NCBI RefSeq assembly: GCF_013133795.1
Contig: NZ_JABGBN010000002.1
Coordinates: 358,574-422,573, forward strand
Origin: Pelistega suis
GTDB taxonomy: Bacteria > Pseudomonadota > Gammaproteobacteria > Burkholderiales > Burkholderiaceae_B
Direction of reading: 5' to 3'
Length of the DNA stretch: 64,000 nt
Under the pieces are notes generated by a model. The model did no database searches and was not told where the DNA came from. It saw only the letters and a program-made list of their open reading frames with translations. Positions 1 through 9,562 of the stretch are shown here, piece by piece (within the stretch, counting starts at the first letter, position 1; every line of letters starts with the position of its first letter). Position numbers and translations under genes: made by a program.

Positions 1-2465
1 AATTCACGAATTTGGTCAGCAAAAATCTTCATGTAGTCAGAAGATGCAATCACTGGACCCTGTGTATCTTGCAATAATGATGTCACATAAGGTACTTTTG
101 GTGTTGCTGTTGGGTTCAATAAGTTAGCACGGCTGCAATCTAAACCGTCACGACGTAACTCTGTGAAGCTTGGGCATGACCATACATCAGCCATCACACC
201 CCAATCTTGTTCCAGCAAGTCTTTTGCAGCTTGTACTTCACGAAGGATAGTACCTGAGCCAAGTAATTGCACGCGGAGATCGCCTTTTGAGCCCTCTTGT
301 AACTTATACATCCCTTTGATGATACCTTCTTCATCACCTGCTTTTAAGCCAGGATGAGCGTAGTTCTCGTTCATCAATGTGAGGTAGTAGAACACGTTTT
401 CCTGATTCTCAACCATACGTTTGAGACCATGCTGCATAATCACAGCCACTTCATGCGCAAATGTTGGGTCATACGATACGCAGTTAGGAATGGTTGAAGA
501 AAGCATATGGCTATGACCGTCTTCGTGCTGCAAACCTTCACCATTTAGCGTTGTACGACCTGCTGTACCACCTAATAAGAAACCACGTGCTTGCATATCG
601 CCTGCTGCCCATGCTAAATCACCCACACGTTGGAAGCCAAACATTGAGTAGTAGATAAAGAATGGAATCATAATACGGTTATTCGTCGAGTACGATGTTG
701 CCGCCGCAATCCATGAACACATAGCACCCGCTTCGTTAATACCTTCTTGTAATAACTGACCGTTAGCTTCTTCACGGTAGTACATCACTTGGTTTTTATC
801 CACAGGGATATATTTCTGACCTTCTGGTGCATAAATACCGATTTGACGGAATAAACCTTCCATACCAAAGGTACGAGACTCGTCAGAAAGAATCGGTACT
901 ACACGCTCACCAATATCTTTTTCACGCAATAATTGATTTAAGAAACGAACAAAAGCTTGTGTCGTTGAAATAGAACGACCCTCTGCTGTCGGCTCTAAAA
1001 TCGCTTGGAATTTATCCAAAGCAGGTACTTTTAATTTTTCATCTGCTTCTTGACGACGACGTGGGTAATACCCCCCTAATTTCTCACGTTGTGCACGTAA
1101 GTATTTCATCTCAGCAGAATCTTCTGATGGTTTGAAATATGGCACTTCTTCCAATTTATCGTCAGGAATTGGAATATTGAAACGATCGCGGAACTCACGA
1201 ATCGCTTCTGTATCGAGTTTTTTCTGTTGGTGCGCAGGATTTTTACCTTGTGCAACATGACCAAGACCATAGCCTTTAATCGTTTTCGCTAAAATGACAG
1301 TTGGCTGACCCTCTGTTTTCATCGCAGCATCAAAAGCCGCATACACTTTGTTAGGGTCATGACCGCCACGATTTAAACGCCATACCTCTTCGTCACTCAT
1401 ACGGCTAACCATTTCTAATGTACGAGGATCTTTACCGAAGAAATGCTCACGTACAAAAGCACCATCATTTGCCTTATAAGCTTGATATTCACCGTCCACG
1501 GTCTCTTCCATAATCTTACGAAGTGCACCGTCTTTGTCACGTGCTAATAATGGATCCCAATAAGAACCCCAAATCAGCTTAATCACATTCCAACCACTAC
1601 CACGGAAATCACCCTCTAATTCTTGGATGATTTTACCGTTACCACGTACAGGACCATCAAGACGTTGTAGATTGCAGTTAATCACGAAAATTAGATTGTC
1701 TAATTTCTCACGTGCCGCCAGACTAATCGCACCTAATGATTCTGGTTCATCCATCTCACCATCACCGCAGAAGCACCATACTTTACGTTTAGATGTATCT
1801 GCAATACCACGCGCATGTAAATATTTAAGGAAACGCGCTTGGTAAATCGCCATCATAGGACCTAAGCCCATTGATACCGTTGGGAATTGCCAGAAATCAG
1901 GTAATAATTTAGGGTGCGGATATGATGGCAGACCTTTACCGTCAACCTCTTGACGGAAATTATCTAATTGCTCAGCAGAAATACGCCCCTCTAAGAATGC
2001 ACGAGAATATACCCCCGGTGACGAATGACCTTGGAAGTACACTAAGTCACCACCGTGATTCTCTGTCTCAGCATTCCAGAAATGGTGCTGACCGCAACCA
2101 ATCATCGTCGCTAAAGAAGCAAAAGAAGCAATGTGACCACCTAAACTACCCCCATCTTCTGGATCATGGCGATTCGCACGAACAACCATCGCCATTGCAT
2201 TCCAACGTACATACGCACGGATACGAGCTTCCAATTCTAGATTACCCGGATTAGGTGGCTCTAATCCTGGTGGAATAGTATTCACATAAGCTGTATTAGG
2301 TGAATAGGGAATATTAGAACCTGAGCGACGTGCCAAGTCCGTTAATTGCTCAATAATAAAATGAGCGCGTTCTGGACCTTCACGATCAAGAATTGCTTCT
2401 AAGGCTTCTAACCATTCTTTGGTTTCTACCGCATCTACGTCTTTTGGTGTTTGACTCGTAGCCAT
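1..2465 (-). CDS. aceE: Pyruvate dehydrogenase E1 component, homodimeric type (partial, C-terminus off the window)
   Basis: This is the decarboxylating E1 subunit of the pyruvate dehydrogenase complex, which uses thiamine diphosphate to turn pyruvate into the acetyl group passed to E2 lipoate. About 821 residues are visible and the reading frame is open to base 1; E. coli AceE is 887 residues, so some 65 C-terminal residues are missing. The thiamine-binding motif GDGEMDEPE lies near residue 232, and the N-terminus (MATSQTPKDVDAVETKEWLE) is typical of the family. The ATG at 2465 has AGGAG six bases upstream. The gene is divergent from the sensor kinase at 2851. The usual partners aceF and lpdA would lie downstream, outside the window. 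Assignment is secure. Confidence 0.97.
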   Translation of the reverse strand, partial: MATSQTPKDVDAVETKEWLEALEAILDREGPERAHFIIEQLTDLARRSGSNIPYSPNTAYVNTIPPGLEPPNPGNLELEARIRAYVRWNAMAMVVRANRHDPEDGGSLGGHIASFASLATMIGCGQHHFWNAETENHGGDLVYFQGHSSPGVYSRAFLEGRISAEQLDNFRQEVDGKGLPSYPHPKLLPDFWQFPTVSMGLGPMMAIYQARFLKYLHARGIADTSKRKVWCFCGDGEMDEPESLGAISLAAREKLDNLIFVINCNLQRLDGPVRGNGKIIQELEGDFRGSGWNVIKLIWGSYWDPLLARDKDGALRKIMEETVDGEYQAYKANDGAFVREHFFGKDPRTLEMVSRMSDEEVWRLNRGGHDPNKVYAAFDAAMKTEGQPTVILAKTIKGYGLGHVAQGKNPAHQQKKLDTEAIREFRDRFNIPIPDDKLEEVPYFKPSEDSAEMKYLRAQREKLGGYYPRRRQEADEKLKVPALDKFQAILEPTAEGRSISTTQAFVRFLNQLLREKDIGERVVPILSDESRTFGMEGLFRQIGIYAPEGQKYIPVDKNQVMYYREEANGQLLQEGINEAGAMCSWIAAATSYSTNNRIMIPFFIYYSMFGFQRVGDLAWAAGDMQARGFLLGGTAGRTTLNGEGLQHEDGHSHMLSSTIPNCVSYDPTFAHEVAVIMQHGLKRMVENQENVFYYLTLMNENYAHPGLKAGDEEGIIKGMYKLQEGSKGDLRVQLLGSGTILREVQAAKDLLEQDWGVMADVWSCPSFTELRRDGLDCSRANLLNPTATPKVPYVTSLLQDTQGPVIASSDYMKIFADQIRE

Positions 2466-2850
2466 GCATTGCTCCTATTTCAATCGCAAGTTGTTTTAAA
2501 AACACCATGTACACATCCTAAGAGAGAGTTTTATGCATACTTTGGTGCTAATTTATCTGCTGATTATGCCATACTTTTTTTAAACTTTATTTATAGAGTT
2601 GTTTACTTTTTTTATATAATGGGAATAAATTTCACATTATGAAAAATTTGTTTAAAAAGCGCTTATTTGCTGCTATGCAACATTTTTTATCGCTTAAAAT
2701 CGTTAAAAAAACCGATTATCACGCGCAGCGAAATAGGCGTGACATTGTTTAAACCCAAACAATTTCCACACAAGGTAAAATAAAACTTTTACAATACTCT
2801 CGACTTACAAAACTTACAAAGTTTGACAAAAGATTTTTACTCACCACATC
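2466..2850. other. Divergent intergenic region between aceE and the sensor kinase
   Basis: These 385 bp are strongly AT-rich and must hold the promoters for aceE (leftward) and the two-component genes (rightward). TTGACA at 2823-2828 and a TATAAT-like stretch near 2616 are visible, but neither has a convincing partner at the right spacing. I see no clear operator, hairpin or small gene. Confidence 0.5.
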
Positions 2851-4575
2851 ATGCACGAAAACAATCAAAAGAGTCTTATCAGTAAATCACTCAATTACTC
2901 CACAAAATCTCGACGCTTACATTGGTTAGCGCCTGTCTTTGTGATTGTGCTCTATATTGTCGTAATGATGACCTTTTTTAGTCTGCAACGCATTCAGACG
3001 AATCTGCTCCCCTACTTTGTCAATAATAATGAAGGTTTACAGCATCTACTGAATCTCATCATTATTGCTTTATCCACCATCATTATTTTCAGTCTATTTT
3101 TAATGTGGCGCTATACGCGTCAGCGATTAAAAACAGAACAAGCGCTTGAGACGGAAACAATTTTCCGCCGCGCTATGGAAAACTCTATGTCCACGGGGAT
3201 GCGCGTGATTGATATGCAAGGTCGTATTATTTATGTAAACCCTGCTTTCTGCCGTTTGATTGGTTGGGATGAGTCCAGTCTTGTTGGTAGCGCCCTTCCC
3301 TATCCTTATTGGATTCCTGGACGTCACAAAGAACATATGCGCACCATGGAAATCGTCTTATCCGGCAAAACGCCTAGCTCGGGTTTAGAACTTGAAGTAC
3401 AACGCCGTGACGGCTCTCGCTTTACCGCCAGAATGTATGTATCGCCCATGCGCAACCCTGATGGGCATCAAATCGGTTGGATGACCTCCATGACCGATAT
3501 TACCGAGCCAAAGCGTGTAAGAGAAGCCCTATCTGCCGCTCATGAGCGTTTTATGACCGTACTCGAAAGTCTAGATGATGCTATTTCTGTTGCAGCAGAC
3601 ACACCTAATGGCATTGAGTTATTATTTGCCAATCGTACTTATCGTCGTATGTTTGGCTCTCAACCTTATGGTCATCAAGAATTGCTTAAGCAACGCACCG
3701 AAAGTCATGATGACGGTAATCAATACTTTATTCCTACCATTAATATCTGGTTTGAAGTACATCATCGCACACTTAGCTGGACTGATGGTCGCAAAGTACG
3801 CTTACAAGTCGCACGTGATATCACTGAACGCCTAAAACATGAACAAGAATCTCGTAACCAACAAGAAAAGATTCAACTGACCAGTCGTCTAACCACCATG
3901 GGTGAAATGGCGTCCACACTTGCACATGAGCTTAACCAACCGCTGACTGCCATTGTTAACTATAATACCGCTGCGATGAATCTGCTCAAAGCAGGTAAAA
4001 CAGACAACCCTATGCTCATCACAGCATTAGAGAAGTCTGCTACACAGGCTGAACGAGCTGGTAAAATTATTAGTCGTATTCGCGCCTTCGTAAAACGTAG
4101 TGACCCTCGCCGCCAAACTGTCTCCATCGAACGCATTGTATCCAATACGCTTGATCTTGCCGAGATTGATGCCCGCAAACATGGCAAACAAATTGAGTCT
4201 TATATCGAGCCAGATTTACCCGATGTTTATGCTGACCCTATCCTCATTGAACAAGTTTTACTTAATCTTATTAAAAATGGCTTAGAAGCAATGATTCAAA
4301 ATCAGGAAACCCTTGTCAAAGTGCATATTGCACGAGTTGAAAAAGAGGTGGAAGTTTCTGTGATTGACCGAGGACATGGACTAAAAGAACCTGAACGCCT
4401 TTTTGAGCCATTCTTTAGTACTAAAAACGAAGGGCTTGGTATGGGATTAAATATCTGCCGTACGATTATTGAATCCCACAACGGTCAGTTATGGGCTGTT
4501 CCAAATCCAGAAGGTGGTACTATATTCAAATTTAGACTACCATTTAGCAATCAACAAACACATAGTCAACATTGA
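2851..4575 (+). CDS. Membrane-bound PAS sensor histidine kinase (FixL/DctB-like)
   Basis: Inner-membrane sensor kinase of 574 residues. Two hydrophobic segments near residues 25-47 and 64-85 flank a very short external loop. A PAS domain follows (about 100-215) and a weaker second PAS (about 222-330). The dimerisation domain has the H-box AHELNQPLTAIVNY with His359 as the likely phosphorylation site. The ATPase domain shows an N-box (LIKNGLEAM) and G-boxes (DRGHGL, GLGMGLNI). This HPK4-type H-box is shared by FixL, DctB and TodS/TtrS kinases. The response regulator gene starts 15 bases after the stop codon, so they form one unit. The PAS ligand cannot be told from sequence; haem binding is not shown. 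No good ribosome site precedes the ATG. Confidence 0.88.
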   Translation: MHENNQKSLISKSLNYSTKSRRLHWLAPVFVIVLYIVVMMTFFSLQRIQTNLLPYFVNNNEGLQHLLNLIIIALSTIIIFSLFLMWRYTRQRLKTEQALETETIFRRAMENSMSTGMRVIDMQGRIIYVNPAFCRLIGWDESSLVGSALPYPYWIPGRHKEHMRTMEIVLSGKTPSSGLELEVQRRDGSRFTARMYVSPMRNPDGHQIGWMTSMTDITEPKRVREALSAAHERFMTVLESLDDAISVAADTPNGIELLFANRTYRRMFGSQPYGHQELLKQRTESHDDGNQYFIPTINIWFEVHHRTLSWTDGRKVRLQVARDITERLKHEQESRNQQEKIQLTSRLTTMGEMASTLAHELNQPLTAIVNYNTAAMNLLKAGKTDNPMLITALEKSATQAERAGKIISRIRAFVKRSDPRRQTVSIERIVSNTLDLAEIDARKHGKQIESYIEPDLPDVYADPILIEQVLLNLIKNGLEAMIQNQETLVKVHIARVEKEVEVSVIDRGHGLKEPERLFEPFFSTKNEGLGMGLNICRTIIESHNGQLWAVPNPEGGTIFKFRLPFSNQQTHSQH

Positions 4576-4590
4576 TGAAAAGGAAATGTG

Positions 4591-5205
4591 ATGACAACAA
4601 ATAGCACTATTTATATCGTAGATGACGATGATGCCGTTCGTGACTCACTACGGTTTTTATTAGAAACCAATGGCTATAACGTCTTAACGTTCTCCAGCGG
4701 CGAAGAGTTTTTAGAAAAATATGACCCTACGCTTGTCAGCATTCTCATTACTGATGTTCGTATGCCTGGTATGAGCGGTCTTCAACTACAAGAAGAGCTT
4801 AACGCACGCAAAGTCAATATCCCTATCGTCTTTATTACGGGTCATGGCAATGTCCCTATGGCGGTGAATACCCTCAAACAAGGGGCAATGGATTTTATTG
4901 AAAAGCCCTTTAATCTTAGTGATATCCAAGAGGTGATTTCTAATCTCACTTCTGAGGCACAAGCACGTGCAGATGCTGCTCAAAATCAGCGTGCCAACGA
5001 GGAGCTACTCAATCGACTCACCTCTCGCGAACAACAAGTATTAGGACGTATTGTGGCGGGGAGATTAAACAAACAAATCGCTGATGACCTTAATATTAGC
5101 ATTAAAACTGTCGAAGCTCACCGTGCCAATATCATGGAAAAACTTCAAGTCTCAACCGTTGCTGACTTAATGAAAGTCGCACTTAACTCACAAAAGGAAG
5201 CTTAA
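4591..5205 (+). CDS. Two-component response regulator, FixJ/NarL-like (receiver plus LuxR-type HTH)
   Basis: A DNA-binding response regulator of 204 residues, probably phosphorylated by the kinase just upstream. The receiver domain carries the acidic pocket (DDDD near residues 11-14), the phospho-acceptor Asp55 in ITDVRMPG, and the conserved Lys in EKPF. The C-terminal 60 residues are a LuxR/GerE helix-turn-helix (LTSREQQVLGRIVAGRLNKQ, then IKTVEAHRANIM). A GTG at 4588 is in frame, but ATG 4591 has better spacing from AAGGAA, so I chose it. Only 3 bases separate its stop from folD, so the three genes are probably cotranscribed. Length and layout match FixJ/TodT/TtrR. The target genes are unknown; no nitrogen-fixation or oxidase genes lie nearby. 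Confidence 0.92.
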   Translation: MTTNSTIYIVDDDDAVRDSLRFLLETNGYNVLTFSSGEEFLEKYDPTLVSILITDVRMPGMSGLQLQEELNARKVNIPIVFITGHGNVPMAVNTLKQGAMDFIEKPFNLSDIQEVISNLTSEAQARADAAQNQRANEELLNRLTSREQQVLGRIVAGRLNKQIADDLNISIKTVEAHRANIMEKLQVSTVADLMKVALNSQKEA

Positions 5206-5208
5206 CAA

Positions 5209-6054
5209 ATGACTGCTACTGTAATTGATGGTAAAGCACTTGCTAACCAAATTAAAGAAGAGCTTGCTCAACGTATCCAGACGCTAAAAAACAAAGGTGT
5301 TATTCCTGCATTGACGGTTATTCTTGTGGGTGATGATCCTGCCTCTGCTGTCTATGTAAATAGCAAACACAATACTTTTACGCAATTAGGTCTAAAAAGT
5401 GACGTTCTCCGTTTTCCTGCAGAAACTAGTCAAGAAGAATTGTTAGCGAAAATTCGTGAACTCAATAATGACAAAACGCTACATGGCATTTTGGTACAAC
5501 TACCACTGCCTAAACATATTGATACCAATACAGTCATTGACACAATTTCTCCTGAAAAAGACGTAGACGGCTTCCATGTCAGCAATGCTGGTGCTTTAAT
5601 GACGGGAAATCCTCGTTTTATTCCTTGCACACCCTATGGCGTGATAAAAATGCTGGAATCACAAAATGTCAATCTTAAAGGCGCTGAAGCAGTTGTCGTT
5701 GGTGCAAGTAATATCGTAGGCAAACCCATGGCATTACTTCTCCAAAAAGAAGGCGCGACTGTAACCATCTGTAATTCAAAAACAAAAGATCTCACCTCAC
5801 ACACCAAAAGAGCTGATATTCTAGTTGTTGCGACAGGTCGCCCAGAAATGGTGACTGGCGATATGATTAAACCAGGTGCTGTGGTGATTGATGTAGGTAT
5901 TAATCGCGGTGCTGACGGCAAACTTAAAGGTGACGTCGAATACGCTTCTGCCGCTCAAGTGGCAAGTGCCATTACACCAGTACCGGGTGGCGTAGGCCCA
6001 ATGACAATTGTGATGTTATTAGTAAACACAATTGAGGCAGCGGAGCGTGCTTAA
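5209..6054 (+). CDS. folD: Bifunctional methylenetetrahydrofolate dehydrogenase/cyclohydrolase
   Basis: Cytoplasmic one-carbon enzyme that interconverts 5,10-methylene-THF, 5,10-methenyl-THF and 10-formyl-THF using NADP, feeding purine and formyl-Met synthesis. The 281-residue length is normal. Visible signatures are the substrate motif YVNSK with catalytic Lys53, the QLPLPKH segment, the nucleotide-binding [11 protein letters not shown], and the C-terminal PGGVGPMT signature. It follows the response regulator by 3 bases, so it probably shares that transcript. A compact hairpin at 6072-6097 lies just downstream. Confidence 0.97.
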   Translation: MTATVIDGKALANQIKEELAQRIQTLKNKGVIPALTVILVGDDPASAVYVNSKHNTFTQLGLKSDVLRFPAETSQEELLAKIRELNNDKTLHGILVQLPLPKHIDTNTVIDTISPEKDVDGFHVSNAGALMTGNPRFIPCTPYGVIKMLESQNVNLKGAEAVVVGASNIVGKPMALLLQKEGATVTICNSKTKDLTSHTKRADILVVATGRPEMVTGDMIKPGAVVIDVGINRGADGKLKGDVEYASAAQVASAITPVPGGVGPMTIVMLLVNTIEAAERA

Positions 6055-6071
6055 TTAGCAATCTTGTACAC

Positions 6072-6097
6072 TGCTCGCTAAACAAGTTTAGTGAGCA
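6072..6097 (+). terminator. Hairpin after folD (possible terminator)
   Basis: GCTCGCTAAAC and GTTTAGTGAGC pair over 11-12 bp, with one G-T wobble and a two-base spacer, starting 18 bases after the folD stop. There is no strong T-tract behind it, so terminator function is likely but not certain. Confidence 0.5.
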
Positions 6098-6112
6098 CTT
6101 ACTATTTGATTG

Positions 6113-6166
6113 ACGCCAATCTGCCTATATGTTTTATACATCAAAACATCTCTGGCAGCTTGGCGT
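6113..6166. repeat. Inverted repeat with 28-nt loop upstream of prlC
   Basis: ACGCCAATCTGCC (6113-6125) and GGCAGCTTGGCGT (6154-6166) pair over 13 positions with one mismatch. The repeat ends 30 bases before the prlC start codon. It could be a second terminator, a leader hairpin or an operator; the sequence alone does not decide. Confidence 0.55.
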
Positions 6167-6195
6167 TTATACACTTTTAAAACAAACACATTAAA

Positions 6196-8250
6196 ATGAC
6201 TATGACAAACCCTTTACTCTCCTCCCCCCTAGATTTTATTGATTATGCCGCCATTAAAGCAGAACATATTGTCCCTGCTTTAACGCAATTACTAGAAGAA
6301 AACAAAGCATTAATTGAACAGGTGGCTGCAGAACCAGCACCACTCACATGGGAAAGTTTTGTAGAGCGTTTGGACATTGCCTCCACCCCACTTTGGCGTG
6401 CATGGCATGTAGTCAATCATCTTAATGCCGTTGTCAACACATCTGAGCTACGTGCTGCCTATAATGAGATTCTACCTAAGATAACAGAATACTCTACTTG
6501 GTTGGGACTAAATAAAGATCTTTATCAACACTATAAAGCCCTCAAAGACTCAGCAGAATATGCTACGCTGACACCTACTCGTCAGCGCATCATTGATTTA
6601 GCCCTTCGAGATTTCAAACTCAGCGGTGTTGAATTAGAAGGTGAGGATAAAACTCGCTACGCACAAATTAGCGAGCAATTAGCCAACATCTCTCAAAAAT
6701 TCAGTGAAAATGCCTTGGATGCAGTTGATAATTGGGCATATTTTGTAGAAAGCCGAGATGAGCTTGTTGGTATTCCAGAGGATACCCTTACGGCAGCAGC
6801 AGAGGCAGCTAAAGCAGAAGGAAAAACAGGTTATAAATTTACCCTAAAAATGCCGTCTTATCTTCCTGTGATGCAATATGCACAAAATAGTGCCTTGCGC
6901 GAAATTATGTACCGCGGTTACAGTACTATCGCTTCTGAACAAGGCGACACACGTTTTGACAACTCCAGCAATATTGAGCAATTATTAGCCCTACGCCAAG
7001 AAGAATCGGCTTTATTAGGCTATAAAAACTTTGCGGATATGCAACTTGAAACCCGTATGGCTGACAACGCAGCTCAAGTCATTGCTTTTCTACGTGACCT
7101 TGCTAACAAAGCTAAACCTTTTGCGCAAAAAGATGTCGCAGAATTAAAGACCTTTGCGCGTGAACATCTTGGCATGGCTGAGCTGAACCCATGGGATTAT
7201 GCTTATGTATCAGAGCAACTTCGTCAAAATAAATACGCTTATTCTGATGAAGAAATCAAGCAATACCTACCAGAAGATACCGTACTCACTGGTTTTTTTG
7301 CCATCATCAAAAAACTTTTTAATGTCGATTTTACGCCTATCAATGCTTCAGTATGGCATAAAGATGTCACGGCTTACGCTGTACAAGACCAAGGTGACAC
7401 TATCGGCTATATCTATTTTGACCTTTATGCTCGTGCAGGCAAACAAAGCGGTGCATGGGTAGGCTCAGAACGCAGTCGCCATGTCTATGGTGAGACTACC
7501 GTTACGCCAACGGTTTATTTAACCTGCAACTTTACCCCTCCCACAGGCAATAAACCCGCCTTACTTTCACCCGATGATTTAATTACGCTTTTCCATGAAA
7601 GTGGTCATGCCTTACATGCCCTTTTATCTGAAGTAAGAGATCCTGCTGCCTCTCCTTTCTCTAGTGTAGAATGGGACGCAATTGAATTACCATCACAGTT
7701 TATGGAAAACTTTACATGGGAATGGCCAGTCATTGAGCAGCTAACACGTCATTGGGAAACGAATGAATCGCTACCTAAAGCACTTTATGAAAAAATGCTC
7801 GCCGCCAAAAACTATCAAAGTGGCATGCAAACTGTACGTCAAATTGAATTTGCCTTGTTCGATATGCTGATTCATCAGTCTGTTAACCCGCTATCGATTC
7901 AACAAGTCTTAGAGATTCTTCATCAAGTACGTCAAGAAGTTGCCGTTGTGATTCCTCCAAGTTGGAATCGATTCCCACACAACTTCTCTCACCTTTTTGC
8001 TGGTGGATATGGTGCAGGATACTATAGTTATAAGTGGGCAGAAGTTCTCTCTGCAGATGCTTATAGTTTATTTGAAGAAAATAAACTCGCTGATGGTAGT
8101 ACTTTAAATAGCGCTATTGGTGCACTATTCCGCAAGGCTATTCTCGCCGTAGGTGGTTCAGTCCCTGCCGCAGAGTTCTTTAAAAATTTCCGTGGACGCG
8201 ACCCACAACCTGACGCATTATTGCGCCACAGCGGTATGTTAGATGCATAA
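6196..8250 (+). CDS. prlC: Oligopeptidase A (M3 family zinc metallopeptidase)
   Basis: Cytoplasmic zinc endopeptidase that degrades short peptides, including cleaved signal peptides. The 684-residue length fits E. coli OpdA/PrlC (680). The zinc site HESGH is at residues 467-471, within LITLFHESGHALH; the third ligand Glu should lie in the following EWDAIELPSQFMENF segment. The C-terminal FAGGYGAGYYSYKWAE is the typical M3 substrate-binding stretch. Start is ATG 6196; ATG 6202 is an equally possible in-frame start, and neither has a clear ribosome site. The SCO1-like gene follows after 8 bases, suggesting cotranscription. Confidence 0.95.
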   Translation: MTMTNPLLSSPLDFIDYAAIKAEHIVPALTQLLEENKALIEQVAAEPAPLTWESFVERLDIASTPLWRAWHVVNHLNAVVNTSELRAAYNEILPKITEYSTWLGLNKDLYQHYKALKDSAEYATLTPTRQRIIDLALRDFKLSGVELEGEDKTRYAQISEQLANISQKFSENALDAVDNWAYFVESRDELVGIPEDTLTAAAEAAKAEGKTGYKFTLKMPSYLPVMQYAQNSALREIMYRGYSTIASEQGDTRFDNSSNIEQLLALRQEESALLGYKNFADMQLETRMADNAAQVIAFLRDLANKAKPFAQKDVAELKTFAREHLGMAELNPWDYAYVSEQLRQNKYAYSDEEIKQYLPEDTVLTGFFAIIKKLFNVDFTPINASVWHKDVTAYAVQDQGDTIGYIYFDLYARAGKQSGAWVGSERSRHVYGETTVTPTVYLTCNFTPPTGNKPALLSPDDLITLFHESGHALHALLSEVRDPAASPFSSVEWDAIELPSQFMENFTWEWPVIEQLTRHWETNESLPKALYEKMLAAKNYQSGMQTVRQIEFALFDMLIHQSVNPLSIQQVLEILHQVRQEVAVVIPPSWNRFPHNFSHLFAGGYGAGYYSYKWAEVLSADAYSLFEENKLADGSTLNSAIGALFRKAILAVGGSVPAAEFFKNFRGRDPQPDALLRHSGMLDA

Positions 8251-8258
8251 GGATAACA

Positions 8259-8855
8259 ATGTTTAAACGTAGTCTATTATCTCTCTGTCTAGCGGCAAGT
8301 ACGCTAACAACTCCCGTCACCGTCGTTGCTCAAGAGAGCAAACCGACAACTGTTTACAATATCAAGGGCAATCTCCCTGATTTAAAATTTGAATTACAGG
8401 GTCTAAATCGCACGGTTAAGACAGAGGACTTGCAAGGCAAAGTCGCATTGGTATTTTTTGGCTATGCATCTTGCCCTGATATTTGCCCTACGACAATGGC
8501 AGAGCTCGGCGTTCTCAAAAAATCATTAGGTGAACAACAAGACAAAGTTAAAATTGTTTTTATTAGTGTTGATCCTCATCGTGATACACCAGAAATCCTC
8601 CAAGCTTATGTGGATGCGTTTGATAACGATGCTTTAGGTCTTACAGGTAGTGCTGAGCAAATTGCAGAAATCGCCAAACGCTATCGTGTCGCCTATCAAA
8701 TTGAAAAGCCTAAGCCCGGTGCAGATGCTAACAACTACGAAGTCATGCATGCTCAAGGGATTTATATCTTTGATGAAAAAGGCAAAGCTCGTTTTCTTGC
8801 TTCAAATGCTGAGAATACCGAGCTACTAAAAGAGAAATTATTGCAGCTTTGGTAA
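8259..8855 (+). CDS. SCO1/SenC/PrrC-family copper chaperone
   Basis: An exported thioredoxin-fold protein that delivers copper to the CuA site of cytochrome oxidase or reduces it. The 198-residue precursor has a signal peptide (basic MFKRS, then LLSLCLAASTLTTPVTVVAQ). The copper-binding motif CPDIC is at Cys72 and Cys76, and the third ligand His164 lies in EVMHAQGIY, so all three expected ligands are present. A good ribosome site (AAGGA) precedes ATG 8259. No oxidase genes are nearby. The stop codon is followed immediately by a long structured repeat (8856-8951). Confidence 0.93.
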   Translation: MFKRSLLSLCLAASTLTTPVTVVAQESKPTTVYNIKGNLPDLKFELQGLNRTVKTEDLQGKVALVFFGYASCPDICPTTMAELGVLKKSLGEQQDKVKIVFISVDPHRDTPEILQAYVDAFDNDALGLTGSAEQIAEIAKRYRVAYQIEKPKPGADANNYEVMHAQGIYIFDEKGKARFLASNAENTELLKEKLLQLW

Positions 8856-8951
8856 AAGGTGTGCGGAGACGTTTCGATGCATAAAGCGGGTTAGGCGAAC
8901 GTAGTGAGGCTCTGTTCGAGCGACTGCGCGAAAACGTGCAGCGAACCTTTT
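8856..8951 (+). repeat. Structured repeat element E1
   Basis: Long imperfect hairpin starting at the stop codon of the SCO1-like gene. Outer arms AAAGGTGTGC and GCGAACCTTT pair with one mismatch. Then comes the asymmetric internal loop (GGAG on the 5' side, GCA on the 3' side) and an inner ACGTT/AACGT stem. The apical region carries the family core (GGTTAGGCGAACGTAGTGAG, then GCTCTGTTCGAGCGACT). It belongs to the same family as nine other elements in this window. Confidence 0.8.
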
Positions 8952-8994
8952 GTAGCAATAGGTACTGCCTGATATAAACAGTTCGCTCTATATC

Positions 8995-9098
8995 GTCCTC
9001 ACTACAGAACATTGTGTATTCGCTCGGACAGCAAAGTGCATCGCTATCGCTCGCCGTTTGCAAACTCGCTCGGTACATCAAGTTCTCTTCGTGAGGAC
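8995..9098 (-). repeat. Structured repeat element E2 (reverse orientation)
   Basis: Read on the minus strand: outer stem GTCCTCAC/GTGAGGAC, internal loop GAAGAG opposite CTGTA, imperfect inner stem AACTTGATGT/ACACAATGTT, and a core with GAGCGAGTTTGC and GTCCGAGCGAAT. The core aligns with E1, but the outer stem is a different sequence that still pairs. It is followed on the plus strand by the recurring tag GCACTATCAT. Confidence 0.8.
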
Positions 9099-9182
9099 TG
9101 CCAGTAGCTAGCACTATCATCTAAGCCAGATTGTCGGAGAATATAACTGATTGTTAGCAGTACAATGTTTACTCAAGCACTT

Positions 9183-9278
9183 AAAGGTTTGCGGAGACGT
9201 TTCGATGCACAAAGCGAGTTAGGCGAGCGATAGCGAGGCTCTGTTCGAGCGACTGCGCGGAACGTGTAGCGAACCTTT
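9183..9278 (+). repeat. Structured repeat element E3
   Basis: Outer stem AAAGGTTTGC/GCGAACCTTT is ten base pairs with one T-G wobble. Internal loop GGAG/GTA, inner stem ACGTT/AACGT, then the family core (AAAGCGAGTTAGGCGAGCGA and CTGTTCGAGCGACT). It is preceded by CAAGCACTT, a sequence also found before E9. Confidence 0.82.
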
Positions 9279-9374
9279 TGTGGCAATAAGCACATGGCAG
9301 TTTTAGTCTTAATCGTCTTTACTGCAGAACTTATACATTGATTAGACCATACTGCAGACAGTCCACTATATATC

Positions 9375-9478
9375 GTCCTCACTACAGAACATTGTGTATT
9401 CGCTCGGACAGCAAAGTGCGTCGCTGACGCTTGCCGTTTGCAAACTCGCTCGGTACATCAAGTTCTCTCCGTGAGGAC
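9375..9478 (-). repeat. Structured repeat element E4 (reverse orientation)
   Basis: Near-identical to E2, 380 bases further on, with a few substitutions. The outer GTCCTCAC/GTGAGGAC stem is intact and the internal loop on the minus strand reads GGAGAG opposite CTGTA. Confidence 0.8.
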
Positions 9479-9562
9479 TGCCAGTAGCTAGCACTATCAT
9501 CTAAGCCAGATTGTCGGAGAATATAACTGATTGTTAGCAGTACAATGTTTACTCAAGCACTT

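Noticed and set aside
796..804. Exact DnaA box TTATCCACA inside aceE
   Set aside because: A single isolated copy in coding sequence, expected by chance in a window of this size.
3127..3336. Small reverse frames within the kinase, folD, rnr, liv and autotransporter genes
   Set aside because: Each is antisense or out of frame to a strong gene and shows no domain or start signal.
8743..9120. 125-codon reverse frame overlapping the end of the SCO1-like gene
   Set aside because: Half is antisense to a solid gene and half is repeat sequence; no protein signature.
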